Below, piece by piece: positions 55,953-64,000 of a stretch of DNA of 64,000 nt. The notes under the pieces are model-generated. The model searched no databases. It had not been told where the DNA came from and saw only the letters and a program-made list of their open reading frames with translations. Every line of letters starts with the position of its first letter. The first letter of the stretch is position 1. The stretch comes from Burkholderiales bacterium (lineage in GTDB: Bacteria; Pseudomonadota; Gammaproteobacteria; Burkholderiales; Burkholderiaceae_C), in the NCBI GenBank assembly GCA_026954015.1, contig JAIXLP010000077.1, forward strand, positions 1 to 64,000, read 5' to 3'. The position numbers and the translations under genes are program-made.

Positions 55953-56996
55953 ATGCACCAATTCAACCTCGTCCTGCGCGCAATCGCAGGCATTGGCGCC
56001 GTCTGGGCGCTCGCCACCGCCGCACAGGCGCAGGAGGTGACGCTCAAGGTGGCGCACTTTCTGCCCGGAACGTCCAATGCGCAGGTGAGCATGATCCAGC
56101 CTTGGTGCGACAAGATCGCCAAGGAATCGAACAAGCGCATGGTCTGCCAGATCTACCCTGCGATGCAGCTCGGCGGTACGCCGCCGCAGCTGTTCGACCA
56201 GGCCAAAGACGGTGTGGCCGACATCATCTGGACGCTGCAGACCTACTCGGCCGGGCGCTTCACGAAGAGCGAGGTGTTTGAGCTGCCGTGGATGAACAAC
56301 AAGGCCGAAGCCGGCAGCAAGGCGCTGTGGGAATACACACAGAAGTACGCGATGGATGAGTACAAGGGTGTGCACCCCATCCTCATGCACATGCATGACG
56401 GCACGCTGTTTCACTTCAGCAGCAAGCAGCCCAAGACGCTCGAGGAGATGAAGGGTCTGAAGATCCGCACGGCCAACCGCACCAACGCGCAAATGATTTC
56501 AGCGATCGGCGCGGTGCCGGTGCAGATGCCGTTGCCGGCCGTGCCCGATGCGATCGCCAAGGGCGTGATCGACGGCGCCGCCGTGCCGTGGGAGGGTGTG
56601 CCCGCGATCAAGCTCGACGAGATCGCCAAGTACCACTTCGACGTGCCTGAGGGTGCTCCGCGTATGGCGGGCTCGATCTTCATCTTCGGCATGAACCAGG
56701 CGCGCTACGACAAGCTGCCCGCCGATCTGAAGAAGGTGATCGACGACAACAGCGGACTGGAAGCCTCGGGCTGGGCCGGACGGGTGACGTTCGATGAACA
56801 GGTGCCCAAGTTCAAGGCCAAGGCCAAGGAGCTCGGCGGCACGTTCTACTACATGCCGCAGAGCGAGTACCAGCGCTTCGTGGACGCCACTAAGATCGTC
56901 GAACAGCAGTGGATCGAGAGCGCCGACAAGAAAGGCGCGAACGGAGCCGAGTTGATCAAGGCAGCGCGTGAGCTGATTCAGAAGTACACGAAATAG
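55953..56996 (+). CDS. TRAP transporter substrate-binding protein (DctP)
   Basis: A 347-residue periplasmic binding protein with a Sec signal peptide ending ATAAQAQ. The mature protein starts EVTLKVAHFLPGTSNAQVSMIQPWCDKIAKES; the carboxylate-binding Arg is expected in LKIRTANRTNAQMISAIGAVPVQMP near 166. It completes the TRAP system with the DctQ and DctM genes upstream. AAGGAAACTCTC precedes the ATG at 55953. The stem between it and dctM is occupied by a decayed dctP copy. Confidence 0.93.
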   Translation: MHQFNLVLRAIAGIGAVWALATAAQAQEVTLKVAHFLPGTSNAQVSMIQPWCDKIAKESNKRMVCQIYPAMQLGGTPPQLFDQAKDGVADIIWTLQTYSAGRFTKSEVFELPWMNNKAEAGSKALWEYTQKYAMDEYKGVHPILMHMHDGTLFHFSSKQPKTLEEMKGLKIRTANRTNAQMISAIGAVPVQMPLPAVPDAIAKGVIDGAAVPWEGVPAIKLDEIAKYHFDVPEGAPRMAGSIFIFGMNQARYDKLPADLKKVIDDNSGLEASGWAGRVTFDEQVPKFKAKAKELGGTFYYMPQSEYQRFVDATKIVEQQWIESADKKGANGAELIKAARELIQKYTK

Positions 56997-57036
56997 GTGA
57001 CAGGCGCGCGGCGGCCGCCGAACGCGGCCGCGCGCG

Positions 57037-57852
57037 CTATAGACCGAAGGCGTAGCGCACCGTGATCGGCGCGTGGTCGCTGAAGCGCTCGGCCTTGTAG
57101 ATCGACGTCTCCAGCGCCTGCGCTGCCAGCGTGGCGGTGGCGAGGTGGTAGTCGATGCGCCACCCGACGTTGTTGGCCCAGGCCTGTCCGCGGTTGCTCC
57201 ACCATGTGTAGCAGGCGTCGGTGGTATCGGGGTGCAGATGGCGGTACACGTCCACCAATGGTTCGTGCTCACCGTCATGGGCGAGCAGCCGGCTCATCCA
57301 CGCGCGTTCCTCGGGCAGGAAGCCGCTGTTCTTCTGGTTGCCGCGCCAGTTCTTCAGGTCGATCTGCTGGTGCGCGATGTTGAGGTCGCCGCAGAGGATG
57401 AAGTCGCGCTCGGCCTGCAGGCGCGCCAGGTGCGGGGCAATCGTGTCGAGGAACCGGTACTTGGCCTGCTGCCGGTCTTCGCCGGACGAGCCGCTCGGAA
57501 AATACGCGCTGATGACCGAGAACTTGCGCGCCGGGGTGTCGAAGCGCAGTTCCACGAGGCGCCCCTCGGCGTCGAATTCGGGGCAGTCGAAGCCGGTGAC
57601 CACGGTGCTGGGCTCGTGGCGGGTGTAGATGCCCACGCCCGAATAGCCCTTCTTCTCGGCGAACTGGAAGTACCCCGCCATGCCCGCGAGCGCTTCAAAG
57701 CGGCCGGCCACATCGCCCGCCTGGGCCTTGAGTTCCTGCACGCAAATACAATCCGGACGCAGTTGCGCAACCCAGGGCTCCAGGCCCTTGGCGGTTGCGG
57801 AACGTATGCCGTTGAGGTTGAGGCTGGTCAGCGTGAACACGGGAGTCGTCAT
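57037..57852 (-). CDS. xth: Exodeoxyribonuclease III
   Basis: A 271-residue ExoIII/AP endonuclease of base excision repair. Motifs: LTSLNLNGIRSA near residue 8, VQELKAQ near 38 (metal Glu), YFPSGSSGEDRQQAKYRFLD near 113, CGDLNIAHQQIDLKNWRGN near 151 and ERFSDHAPITVRY at the C-terminus with the catalytic Asp-His. Its start codon overlaps that of divergent pyrE in the tetramer CATG. Downstream stop faces the dctP gene. Confidence 0.94.
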   Translation of the reverse strand: MTTPVFTLTSLNLNGIRSATAKGLEPWVAQLRPDCICVQELKAQAGDVAGRFEALAGMAGYFQFAEKKGYSGVGIYTRHEPSTVVTGFDCPEFDAEGRLVELRFDTPARKFSVISAYFPSGSSGEDRQQAKYRFLDTIAPHLARLQAERDFILCGDLNIAHQQIDLKNWRGNQKNSGFLPEERAWMSRLLAHDGEHEPLVDVYRHLHPDTTDACYTWWSNRGQAWANNVGWRIDYHLATATLAAQALETSIYKAERFSDHAPITVRYAFGL

Positions 57853-58576
57853 GGGGCAGGTGGATCGGCGCGGGCCGGGTGAGGGCGATCTGGCGCAGGA
57901 TTTCGTGCGCTTCGCCGTCGAGTGCGGCGTGCTGCGCTTTGGTGAATTCAAGACCAAGGCCGGGCGCATGAGCCCGTACTTCTTCAATGCCGGGCTGTTC
58001 GACGATGGCGCCAAGCTGGGTCGGCTTGCGCAATTCTATGCACAGGCGCTGCTCGCCAGTGGCGTGGCGTTCGACATGGTGTTCGGCCCGGCCTACAAGG
58101 GCATCGTGCTGGCGAGCGCGGTGGCCATCGAGCTCGCGCGCCTGGGGCGCAACGTGCCGTTCGCCTACAACCGCAAGGAAGCCAAGGACCACGGCGAGGG
58201 CGGGACCTTGGTGGGCGCACCCCTCAAGGGACGGGTGCTGATCGTCGATGATGTGATGAGCGCGGGCACCGCGGCGCGCGAGTCGATCGCACTCATCCGC
58301 GCGGCGGGTGCGACGCCGCACGCCGTGGCCATCGCGCTCGACCGCCAGGAGATGGCGACGGAGGACGGCCACGATGTGCCGCACAGCGCGGTGCAGTACG
58401 TGCGCCGGGAGCTGGGCCTGCAGGTGTGCGCGATCGCCACGCTGGCCGATCTGCTCGACTACCTCGCAGGTGAGGCGGGCGACGGTACGATGCAGACCCA
58501 CCGCGAGCGCGTGCTGGCTTACCGCGCGCGCTACGGTGTCGATGCCGGCCCGGTGGCGAAAGGAACGCAGCAGTGA
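57851..58576 (+). CDS. pyrE: Orotate phosphoribosyltransferase
   Basis: A 241-residue enzyme forming OMP from orotate and PRPP in pyrimidine synthesis. It has FGEFKTKAGRMSPYFFNAGLF near 31, the FAYNRKEAKDHGEGGTLVG catalytic loop near 104 and the PRPP motif VLIVDDVMSAGTA near 128. The stop shares a base with the next start (TGATG). The ATG at 57851 overlaps the xth start on the other strand; an in-frame GTG at 57860 is an alternative. Confidence 0.95.
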   Translation: MGQVDRRGPGEGDLAQDFVRFAVECGVLRFGEFKTKAGRMSPYFFNAGLFDDGAKLGRLAQFYAQALLASGVAFDMVFGPAYKGIVLASAVAIELARLGRNVPFAYNRKEAKDHGEGGTLVGAPLKGRVLIVDDVMSAGTAARESIALIRAAGATPHAVAIALDRQEMATEDGHDVPHSAVQYVRRELGLQVCAIATLADLLDYLAGEAGDGTMQTHRERVLAYRARYGVDAGPVAKGTQQ

Positions 58577-59268
58577 TGACGGTGCGCAGGATGGGAATGT
58601 GGGTGGTGTGCGCGGCGCTGGGCAGCGTTGGCGCGCTCGCGCAGCCGCAGCCGGGGGCTGCCACGGGCGAGGTCTACACCTGCATTGATGCCAATGGCCG
58701 GCGGCTGACGGCTGACCGGCCGATCGCCGCCTGCAGCGACCGCGAGCAGCGGGTGCTCGACGCAACCGGGGCCGAGCGCCGGCGCCTGGGCCCCACGCTG
58801 ACCGAGCACGAACGGGCCGCGCTGGAGGCGCAGCGCCGCAAGGAGGCGCAGGAACGCGCGCGCATCGTGGCCGAACGGCGTGCCGAGCGCGTGCTGGTGG
58901 CGCGTTATCCCGATGAAGCCTCGCACCAGATGGAGCGCGAGCAGGTGCTCGGCCAGATCGACGAATTGATCGCGGTCTCGCAGCGGCGCCTCACCACACT
59001 GCGCGCCGACCGCAAGCCCTTGCAGGAAGAGCTGCAGTTCTATCGCGGCGAACTGGCCAAGGCACCCGCCAAGTTGCAGCGGCTGTTTGCCGAGAACGAC
59101 GAGGCGGTGGCCGAGCAGGAACGTTTCATCGCGAGCCAGAACAAGGAAAAGCAGCGCGTGAACGAGCGTTTCGACGCCGAGCTCGCCAAGCTGCGCCAGC
59201 TCTGGGCGCAGCAGCGCGAATCACAGGAGAAGGTGGCGCCGCCCCCGTCGTCTTCGATGCGCCGCTGA
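58576..59268 (+). CDS. DUF4124-like secreted coiled-coil protein
   Basis: A 230-residue protein with a signal peptide (MWVVCAALGSVGALAQ) and a small N-terminal DUF4124-like domain (VYTCIDANGRRLTADRPIAACSDREQRVLDATG near 34-66). The remainder is a long charged helix, probably coiled coil (about 75-215), ending in a Pro/Ser tail. Proteins of this kind follow pyrE in many Burkholderiales; function unknown. The ATG at 58576 overlaps the pyrE stop; a GTG one codon earlier is also possible. Confidence 0.82.
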   Translation: MTVRRMGMWVVCAALGSVGALAQPQPGAATGEVYTCIDANGRRLTADRPIAACSDREQRVLDATGAERRRLGPTLTEHERAALEAQRRKEAQERARIVAERRAERVLVARYPDEASHQMEREQVLGQIDELIAVSQRRLTTLRADRKPLQEELQFYRGELAKAPAKLQRLFAENDEAVAEQERFIASQNKEKQRVNERFDAELAKLRQLWAQQRESQEKVAPPPSSSMRR

Positions 59269-59278
59269 AGACCTGAGC

Positions 59279-59330
59279 GCTATTTTTGCAATAGCTGCTC
59301 GCGCTTTTCAGGCAAGTGCTTCAGGTCAAT
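59279..59330. repeat. Dispersed comamonad palindromic repeat, copy 7
   Basis: CAATAGCTGCTCGCGCTTTT followed by CAGGCAAGTGCTTCAG keeps the ATAGCTGC...GCGCTT...CAAG.GCT pattern. It overlaps the end of the gatB remnant, whose stop codon is inside it. Confidence 0.6.
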
Positions 59331-59476
59331 TTGGCTCTCAAAAGATCATTGACCTGCTGCGGGTTGGCCTTGCCTTTGGGGGTCTTCACGACCTGACCGA
59401 CCGGAGCGTTGAAAGCCTTGTCCTTGCCGGCCCTGCGCTGCTTGACGTTGGCGGGGCCGGCAGTCGACGCGTCCAT
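59321..59476 (-). pseudogene. Duplicated 3' end of gatB
   Basis: Translated on the minus strand, this stretch gives [20 protein letters not shown], then [20 protein letters not shown] and KLT-stop. The end of intact GatB (61903-62040) reads [20 protein letters not shown], then [20 protein letters not shown] and KMA-stop. Alignment is colinear to the stop codon with no gap. Only the last 45 or so codons are present; before them the similarity stops near 59463. A chance ATG at 59476 leaves a 51-codon frame, unlikely to be functional. Confidence 0.8.
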
Positions 59477-59495
59477 GTTTGTGCCGTGCGTTTGG

Positions 59496-60887
59496 CTATG
59501 CAGCTGGTTCGGCCAGTGCCCGAGCCAGCTGCGTGAACGTTCGTTCGTCGTCCATTTGCGCGACGTTCAGGCGCACGAAGCCGCTGGCGCTAGGGGTTTG
59601 GCTGAACACGTTTCCGGGCGCCAGTACCACGCCGTGCCGCAGGCAGGTGCGCGCCAACGCCGCGGCGTCCGCTGGTGGAGGCAAGTGGCACCAGACGAAC
59701 ATGCCCGCTTGCGGCACCAGCCAGGGATGCAGTCCCAATGCCTCCAGACGGGGAATGCTCTGGTGCATGCGATGCGCCAGCCGCTGACGCAGTGCCTGCA
59801 GGTGGCGGCGGTAGCCGCTGTCGGTCAGCACCTGGTGCACGATGGATGCGGCCAACTGCGCTCCGCCAAAGCCGGTGGCGATCTTCAGGTCGGTCAGCGC
59901 GTCGATCCAGTCGGCACGCGCAGCGATGTAGCCGCAGCGCAGCGACGCGGATATCGTTTTTGAAAAACTGCCGATGTGCAGCACGCGCTCCAGGCCGTCG
60001 AAGGCGGCCAGGCGCGGGGCCGGGCTGTGCTCGAAGTCGGCAAAGATGTCGTCTTCCACGATGGTCAGGGCGGCGTCCCCCGCCAGCTTGAGCAGCCGAT
60101 GCGCCACTGCCGACGTCAGCACCGCGCCCGTGGGGTTGTGTATGGCCGAGTTGGTGATGTACAGGCGTGGGCGGTGCGCCTGCAGCGCCGCTTCGAAGGC
60201 CGCCAAGTCCGGCCCTTGCGGCGTATACGGAACGCCCACGGCACGCACGCGGTGCGCGCGCAGGAGTGCGTGGAAATTGAAGTAGCAGGGGTCGTCGAGC
60301 AGCACCGCGTCGCCCGGTTCCAGCAGCAGGCGGCAGATGAGGTCTATGGACTGCGTGCCCGAGCCGGTCAGCAGCACCTGTCCCGGCGTGGCCTCGATGC
60401 CGCAGGCCGCCATGCGCCGCGCCAGCACCTGGCGCAACCCCGAGTGGCCCAGCGGCGTGTCGTAGTCGGCCAGTTCGGCGGCATTCGCACGCGCCAGGGT
60501 GCGTAGTGCGCGGCGCATGCCGTCGTGGTACATCCAGTCGGCGGGCAGCCAGCCACAGCCGGGTTTGAGCATGCCGCCGTCTGATTCGAGTGACTGGCGC
60601 GACACCCACAGCGGGTCGATATCGCGCTCGATTTGCGGCGCCATTTCCATGAGTGCCAGTGGCGCCGTCGGCCCCGTCACGTAAAAGCCCGATCCTGGGC
60701 GGGCGGTGATCAGCCCCTCGGCAGCCAGCCGCTCGTAGGCCTGCACCACGGTCGAGACCGACAGCCCCATGGTCTGCGCCTGCGCGCGCACCGACGGCAG
60801 ACGCGCGCCCGGCGCGTAGCTGCGCGCGGCAATGCGCGTGCGGACGGTGTGAATAACCGAAGCGATACGAGTGCCTTGGGCTTGCAT
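59496..60887 (-). CDS. MocR/PdxR family regulator (GntR-aminotransferase fusion)
   Basis: A 463-residue chimera: a GntR winged helix-turn-helix (about residues 1-72; [33 protein letters not shown]) joined to a fold-type I aminotransferase domain. The PLP lysine is in [19 protein letters not shown] near 303, with the cofactor Asp in [11 protein letters not shown] near 270. MocR proteins sense amino-acid or vitamin B6-related ligands. It is divergent from an EamA exporter gene, a common regulator-target pair. Confidence 0.94.
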   Translation of the reverse strand: MQAQGTRIASVIHTVRTRIAARSYAPGARLPSVRAQAQTMGLSVSTVVQAYERLAAEGLITARPGSGFYVTGPTAPLALMEMAPQIERDIDPLWVSRQSLESDGGMLKPGCGWLPADWMYHDGMRRALRTLARANAAELADYDTPLGHSGLRQVLARRMAACGIEATPGQVLLTGSGTQSIDLICRLLLEPGDAVLLDDPCYFNFHALLRAHRVRAVGVPYTPQGPDLAAFEAALQAHRPRLYITNSAIHNPTGAVLTSAVAHRLLKLAGDAALTIVEDDIFADFEHSPAPRLAAFDGLERVLHIGSFSKTISASLRCGYIAARADWIDALTDLKIATGFGGAQLAASIVHQVLTDSGYRRHLQALRQRLAHRMHQSIPRLEALGLHPWLVPQAGMFVWCHLPPPADAAALARTCLRHGVVLAPGNVFSQTPSASGFVRLNVAQMDDERTFTQLARALAEPAA

Positions 60888-60907
60888 GGTATGCGGCTGG
60901 CTTGAGT

Positions 60908-60957
60908 AACTGTACTGGATTTGTGTGCGATACAGTTCTTAAAAATTGTGCTGTATT
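60908..60957. promoter_or_regulatory. Operator candidate for the MocR regulator
   Basis: AACTGTA at 60908-60914 and its exact reverse complement TACAGTT at 60931-60937 are 23 bp apart. A third half-site, CTGTATT, follows at 60951-60957. MocR regulators typically bind repeated half-sites spaced one to two turns apart in the divergent promoter region, as here. Confidence 0.55.
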
Positions 60958-61018
60958 GTGCCTCGACGTCAGCGGGTGCCGGTGATGTACTCCATTCCCT
61001 CGAACACGGGAGTGATGC

Positions 61019-61882
61019 ATGGAGAAAACCACCAGCGGCTGGGTCAACGGGTTGGTCGGTGTGGCCATTTTTGCCGGATCGCTTCCGGCGACGCGCGTGG
61101 CGGTGGCCGACATTGCGCCGTTGCTGTTGACGGGCGCGCGCGCCAGCATCGCCGCGTTGCTGGGCCTGGGGCTGCTCTTGTTGCTGCGCCAGCGCCGTCC
61201 GGCCACCGCGGATCTGCCAGCGTTGGCGCTTACCGCGCTGGGCGTGGTGCTGGGCTTTCCGTTGCTCAGCGCGTTGGCGCTGCAGCACATCAGCGCGGCG
61301 CGCTCGCTGGTGTTCGTGGGGCTGCTGCCGCTGAGCACGGCGTTGTTTGCCGTATGGCGCGGCGGCGAGCGTCCGCGCCCGCTGTTCTGGCTGTTCTCGT
61401 TGTTGGGCAGCGCCTGCGTGGCGGGCTACGCCGCCTGGGGCGGCGCGCCGGGGGCGCTGCGCGGCGACCTGCTGATGGTGGCGGCCATCGTCGCCTGCGG
61501 CATGGGCTACGCCGAAGGTGCGCAGCTCTCGCGCCGCCTCGGGGGCTGGCAGGTCATCAGTTGGGCGCTGGTGCTGGCGCTGCCGGCCATGGTGCTGCTC
61601 ACCTGGTGGGTGCTGCCGCCGTCGCTGGCGCAGGTGCGCTGGCCGGCGTGGCTCGGTTTGGGCTATGTGACACTGTTCAGCATGCTGATCGGCTTCATCT
61701 TCTGGTACCGCGGCCTGGCCCTGGGCGGCATTGCCGCCGTGGGACAGTTGCAACTGCTGCAACCTTTCATGGGCCTGGGACTGGCGGCGCTGCTGCTGCA
61801 CGAAGCAGTCAACCCCGCCATGCTGGCGGCGACGCTGGGCACAGTGCTATGCGTGGCGGGGGCCAAAAAATACGCTGGCTAA
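61019..61882 (+). CDS. EamA/DMT family transporter
   Basis: A 287-residue drug/metabolite-superfamily exporter with about ten hydrophobic segments arranged as two five-helix EamA halves (about 5-135 and 145-285). SLPATRVAVADIAPLLLTGARASIAALLGLG near 20 is family-like. It is divergent from the MocR gene, suggesting regulated export of an amino acid or amine. The gene lies in the segment between the gatB remnant and intact gatB. The start is ATG at 61019; an ATG at 61015 is out of frame. Confidence 0.9.
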   Translation: MEKTTSGWVNGLVGVAIFAGSLPATRVAVADIAPLLLTGARASIAALLGLGLLLLLRQRRPATADLPALALTALGVVLGFPLLSALALQHISAARSLVFVGLLPLSTALFAVWRGGERPRPLFWLFSLLGSACVAGYAAWGGAPGALRGDLLMVAAIVACGMGYAEGAQLSRRLGGWQVISWALVLALPAMVLLTWWVLPPSLAQVRWPAWLGLGYVTLFSMLIGFIFWYRGLALGGIAAVGQLQLLQPFMGLGLAALLLHEAVNPAMLAATLGTVLCVAGAKKYAG

Positions 61883-61902
61883 CCGGCGGGAGCAAAGGGC
61901 GA

Positions 61903-63348
61903 TCAGGCCATCTTGGCCTTGAGTATTTCGTTCACCTGCTGCGGGTTGGCCTTGCCCTTGCTGGCTTTCATCACCTGGCCGACCAGGGCGTTGAAGGCCT
62001 TGTCCTTGCCCGCCTTGACTTGCTCGACGTTGCCCGGGTTGGCGGCGATCACCTCGTCGATGATTTTTTCCAGTGCGCCGGTATCCTGCATCTGCTTGAG
62101 GCCCTTGGCCGCGATCACCGCGTCCACGTCTTCTGCCTCGCCGTTCCACAGCGCCTCGAACACCTGCCGCGCGGCGTTGTTGGAGACCGTGCCGTCGTGG
62201 ATGCGCGTGATGAGCCGGGCGAGCTGGCCGCTCGTGACCTTGACCGCCTCCATGCCGATCTCTTCCTGGTTCAGGCGCCGCGAAATCTCGCCCATGACCC
62301 AGTTGCTCGCCAGCTTGGCCTGGCCGCAGGCCTGTGCCGCTTCTTCGAAATAGTCCGCCATCGCCCGGCTTTGCGTGAGCGTGGTGGCGTCGTACTCGGG
62401 CAGGCCGTACTGCTCAACGAAGCGCGCGGCCATGTGCTGAGGCAGCTCGGGCATCTGCGCCTTGACCTGCGCCACCCATTCGTCGGCGATCACGAGCGGC
62501 GGCAGGTCGGGATCGGGGAAGTAGCGGTAGTCGGCCGCGTCTTCCTTGCTGCGCATGGCGCGCGTCTCGCCCGTGTCGGGGTTGAACAGCACCGTGGCCT
62601 GGCGGATCGCGTGGCCGTCCTCCAGCTGCTCGATCTGCCAGCGGATCTCGTAGTCGATCGCCAGCTGCATGTTCTTGAAGCTGTTGAGGTTCTTGATCTC
62701 GCGGCGCGTGCCCAGCGGCTGGCCGGGCTTGCGCACGCTGACGTTGGCGTCGCAGCGGAACGACCCCTCCTGCATGTTGCCGTCGCAGATGCCGATCCAG
62801 GTGACGATCTGGTGCAGCGCCTTGGCGTAGGCCACGGCCTCGGCGGACGAGGACATGTCCGGCTCGGTCACGATCTCCAGCAGCGGCGTGCCCGCGCGGT
62901 TCAGGTCGATGCCCGACTGGCCGATGAAGTCCTCGTGCAGGCTCTTGCCCGCGTCTTCCTCCAGGTGTGCGCGCACCAGGCGCACGGTGCGCTTTTCTTC
63001 GCCAAGGTAGAACGACACGCTGCCGCCCTGCACCACGGGGATTTCGAACTGGCTGATCTGGTAGCCCTTGGGCAGGTCGGGGTAGAAGTAATTCTTGCGG
63101 GCAAAAATGCTCTCTGGCGCAATGCGGGAGCCGAGTGCAAGGCCCAATTTGATAGCGCACTCCACCGCCTTGCGGTTCATCACCGGCAGCGCGCCGGGCA
63201 GCGCCAGATCGACCGGGCTGGTGTGCGTGTTCGGCTCGGCGCCAAAGGCGGTGCTGGCGCGGCTGAAGATCTTCGACTGCGTGGCGAGCTGGGCGTGCGT
63301 CTCGAAGCCGATCACGACTTCGTAGCCCTCGATCAATGGTGCGTTCAT
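61903..63348 (-). CDS. gatB: Asp/Glu-tRNA amidotransferase subunit B
   Basis: A 481-residue GatB that activates Glu-tRNA(Gln) or Asp-tRNA(Asn) for amidation with ammonia from Gat[25 protein letters not shown] opens the catalytic cradle; [23 protein letters not shown] near 49 and [18 protein letters not shown] near 147 follow. The C-terminal YqeY-like tail ends [18 protein letters not shown]. It is downstream of gatA with a single base between stop and start. Its last 45 codons are present again, diverged, at 59321-59476. Confidence 0.97.
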   Translation of the reverse strand: MNAPLIEGYEVVIGFETHAQLATQSKIFSRASTAFGAEPNTHTSPVDLALPGALPVMNRKAVECAIKLGLALGSRIAPESIFARKNYFYPDLPKGYQISQFEIPVVQGGSVSFYLGEEKRTVRLVRAHLEEDAGKSLHEDFIGQSGIDLNRAGTPLLEIVTEPDMSSSAEAVAYAKALHQIVTWIGICDGNMQEGSFRCDANVSVRKPGQPLGTRREIKNLNSFKNMQLAIDYEIRWQIEQLEDGHAIRQATVLFNPDTGETRAMRSKEDAADYRYFPDPDLPPLVIADEWVAQVKAQMPELPQHMAARFVEQYGLPEYDATTLTQSRAMADYFEEAAQACGQAKLASNWVMGEISRRLNQEEIGMEAVKVTSGQLARLITRIHDGTVSNNAARQVFEALWNGEAEDVDAVIAAKGLKQMQDTGALEKIIDEVIAANPGNVEQVKAGKDKAFNALVGQVMKASKGKANPQQVNEILKAKMA

Positions 63349-63349
63349 G

Positions 63350-64000
63350 TCAGTACCCGGCGGGCGTGCGCAGGTGAAAGTCCGTCGCCTGCTGGAAGCA
63401 GTGCACGGCGGCGAGCAGCCGCCCTTCCTGGAAGTGGTTGGCGATGAGCTGCAGGCCCACGGGCAGATCCTGCGCGCCGCTGCCCACGGGGTGCGAGAGG
63501 CCGGGCAGCCCCGCGAGCGAGGCGGGCAGCGTGTAGACGTCGGCGAGGTAATTCGTCACCGGGTCGGTCTGCGCGCCGATGGCGGGCGCCACCGTCGGCG
63601 CCACGGGGCCCGCGATCACGTCGCATTGCGTGAAGGCCTGCTGGAAGTCCTGCGCGATCAGACGGCGCACCTTCTGCGCCTGCAGGTAATAGGCGTCGTA
63701 ATAGCCCTCGGAGAGCACGTAGGTGCCGATCATGATGCGGCGCTGGACCTCCTCGCCGAAGCCCTCGGCGCGGCTCTTCTGGTACATGTCCAGCAGGTCG
63801 GTGTACCGCGCGGCGCGGTGGCCGTAGCGCACGCCGTCGAAGCGCGAGAGGTTGGAGCTGGCCTCCGCCGGGCTCAGGATGTAGTAGACCGGCACCGCCA
63901 GGTGCGTGCGCGGCAGCGAGATCGCCACGCGCCGGGCGCCGAGCTTTTCGTATTCGGCCAGCGCCGCGTCGATGGCCGCGCGCACGTCGGGGGCCAGGCC
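63350..64000 (-). CDS. gatA: Asp/Glu-tRNA amidotransferase subunit A, C-terminal part
   Basis: The last 216 codons of GatA, the amidase that releases ammonia from glutamine for the GatB reaction. The N-terminal amidase signature with the Lys-Ser-Ser triad lies beyond the window edge. Visible family features are [54 protein letters not shown] and the C-terminal [24 protein letters not shown]. The frame is open to base 64000, so the truncation is only by the window. Confidence 0.95.
   Translation of the reverse strand, partial: GLAPDVRAAIDAALAEYEKLGARRVAISLPRTHLAVPVYYILSPAEASSNLSRFDGVRYGHRAARYTDLLDMYQKSRAEGFGEEVQRRIMIGTYVLSEGYYDAYYLQAQKVRRLIAQDFQQAFTQCDVIAGPVAPTVAPAIGAQTDPVTNYLADVYTLPASLAGLPGLSHPVGSGAQDLPVGLQLIANHFQEGRLLAAVHCFQQATDFHLRTPAGY

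Overview
This is GC-rich DNA, roughly two-thirds G+C by eye, from a betaproteobacterium, most likely a member of the Comamonadaceae (Comamonas/Acidovorax/Alicycliphilus type). The evidence is the gene families (aph/phc-like phenol genes, a pmd-type protocatechuate 4,5-cleavage operon, several Bug/Liv/TRAP binding proteins), gene order around xth-pyrE and gatBA, and a short palindromic repeat with the core GCGCTTG...CAAGCGC and CAGCTATC that I recognise from comamonad intergenic regions. No species call is possible.

Layout. 1-2467: the end of a CRISPR array with 37 identical 37-bp repeats on an exact 67-bp period. The repeat resembles type II-C (Neisseria-like) repeats; cas genes and tracrRNA are not in the window. 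2595-4774: an MmgE/PrpD protein and an M48 periplasmic protease. 4802-7272 (minus): a GntR-type repressor and a DmpR-type sigma-54 activator, transcribed away from a phenol operon. 7510-19487: multicomponent phenol hydroxylase (dmpKLMNOP-like), 2Fe-2S ferredoxin, catechol 2,3-dioxygenase, a DUF336 protein and lower meta-pathway enzymes of the oxalocrotonate branch. 19521-24142: a Liv-type ABC importer continuing the same strand. 24146-27941 (minus): an iron/polyamine-class ABC importer of unknown substrate. 28020-29662 (minus): a two-gene module I cannot identify. 29769-33522 (minus): SulP transporter, MBL hydrolase, and PobA, which is divergent from an IclR regulator. 34508-35139 (minus): a VapBC toxin-antitoxin pair. 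35250-48441: a LysR regulator and the divergent protocatechuate 4,5-cleavage operon, ending in a second Liv-type importer whose last ATPase is fused to a hemerythrin domain. 48483-56996: aldo/keto reductase, LysR regulator, benzoylformate decarboxylase, an aromatic aldehyde dehydrogenase and a TRAP transporter. 57037-64000: housekeeping genes (xth, pyrE, gatB, gatA), interrupted by a MocR regulator with an EamA exporter.

How the genes work together. Three aromatic routes lie side by side, each with its own regulator and its own or an adjacent importer. Phenol is converted to catechol, then 2-hydroxymuconate semialdehyde, then pyruvate and acetyl-CoA. 4-Hydroxybenzoate is converted to protocatechuate, then to pyruvate and oxaloacetate. 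A benzoylformate-like 2-oxo acid is converted to an aromatic aldehyde and then an acid. The phenol route lacks the 4-oxalocrotonate tautomerase and the semialdehyde hydrolase in this window.

The least explained items are the LivF-hemerythrin fusion, the unknown two-gene module at 28-29.7 kb, the duplicated gatB 3' end flanking the MocR-EamA pair, the decayed dctP tail before the intact dctP, and a 161-bp MITE-like insert between the phenol hydroxylase reductase and ferredoxin genes.
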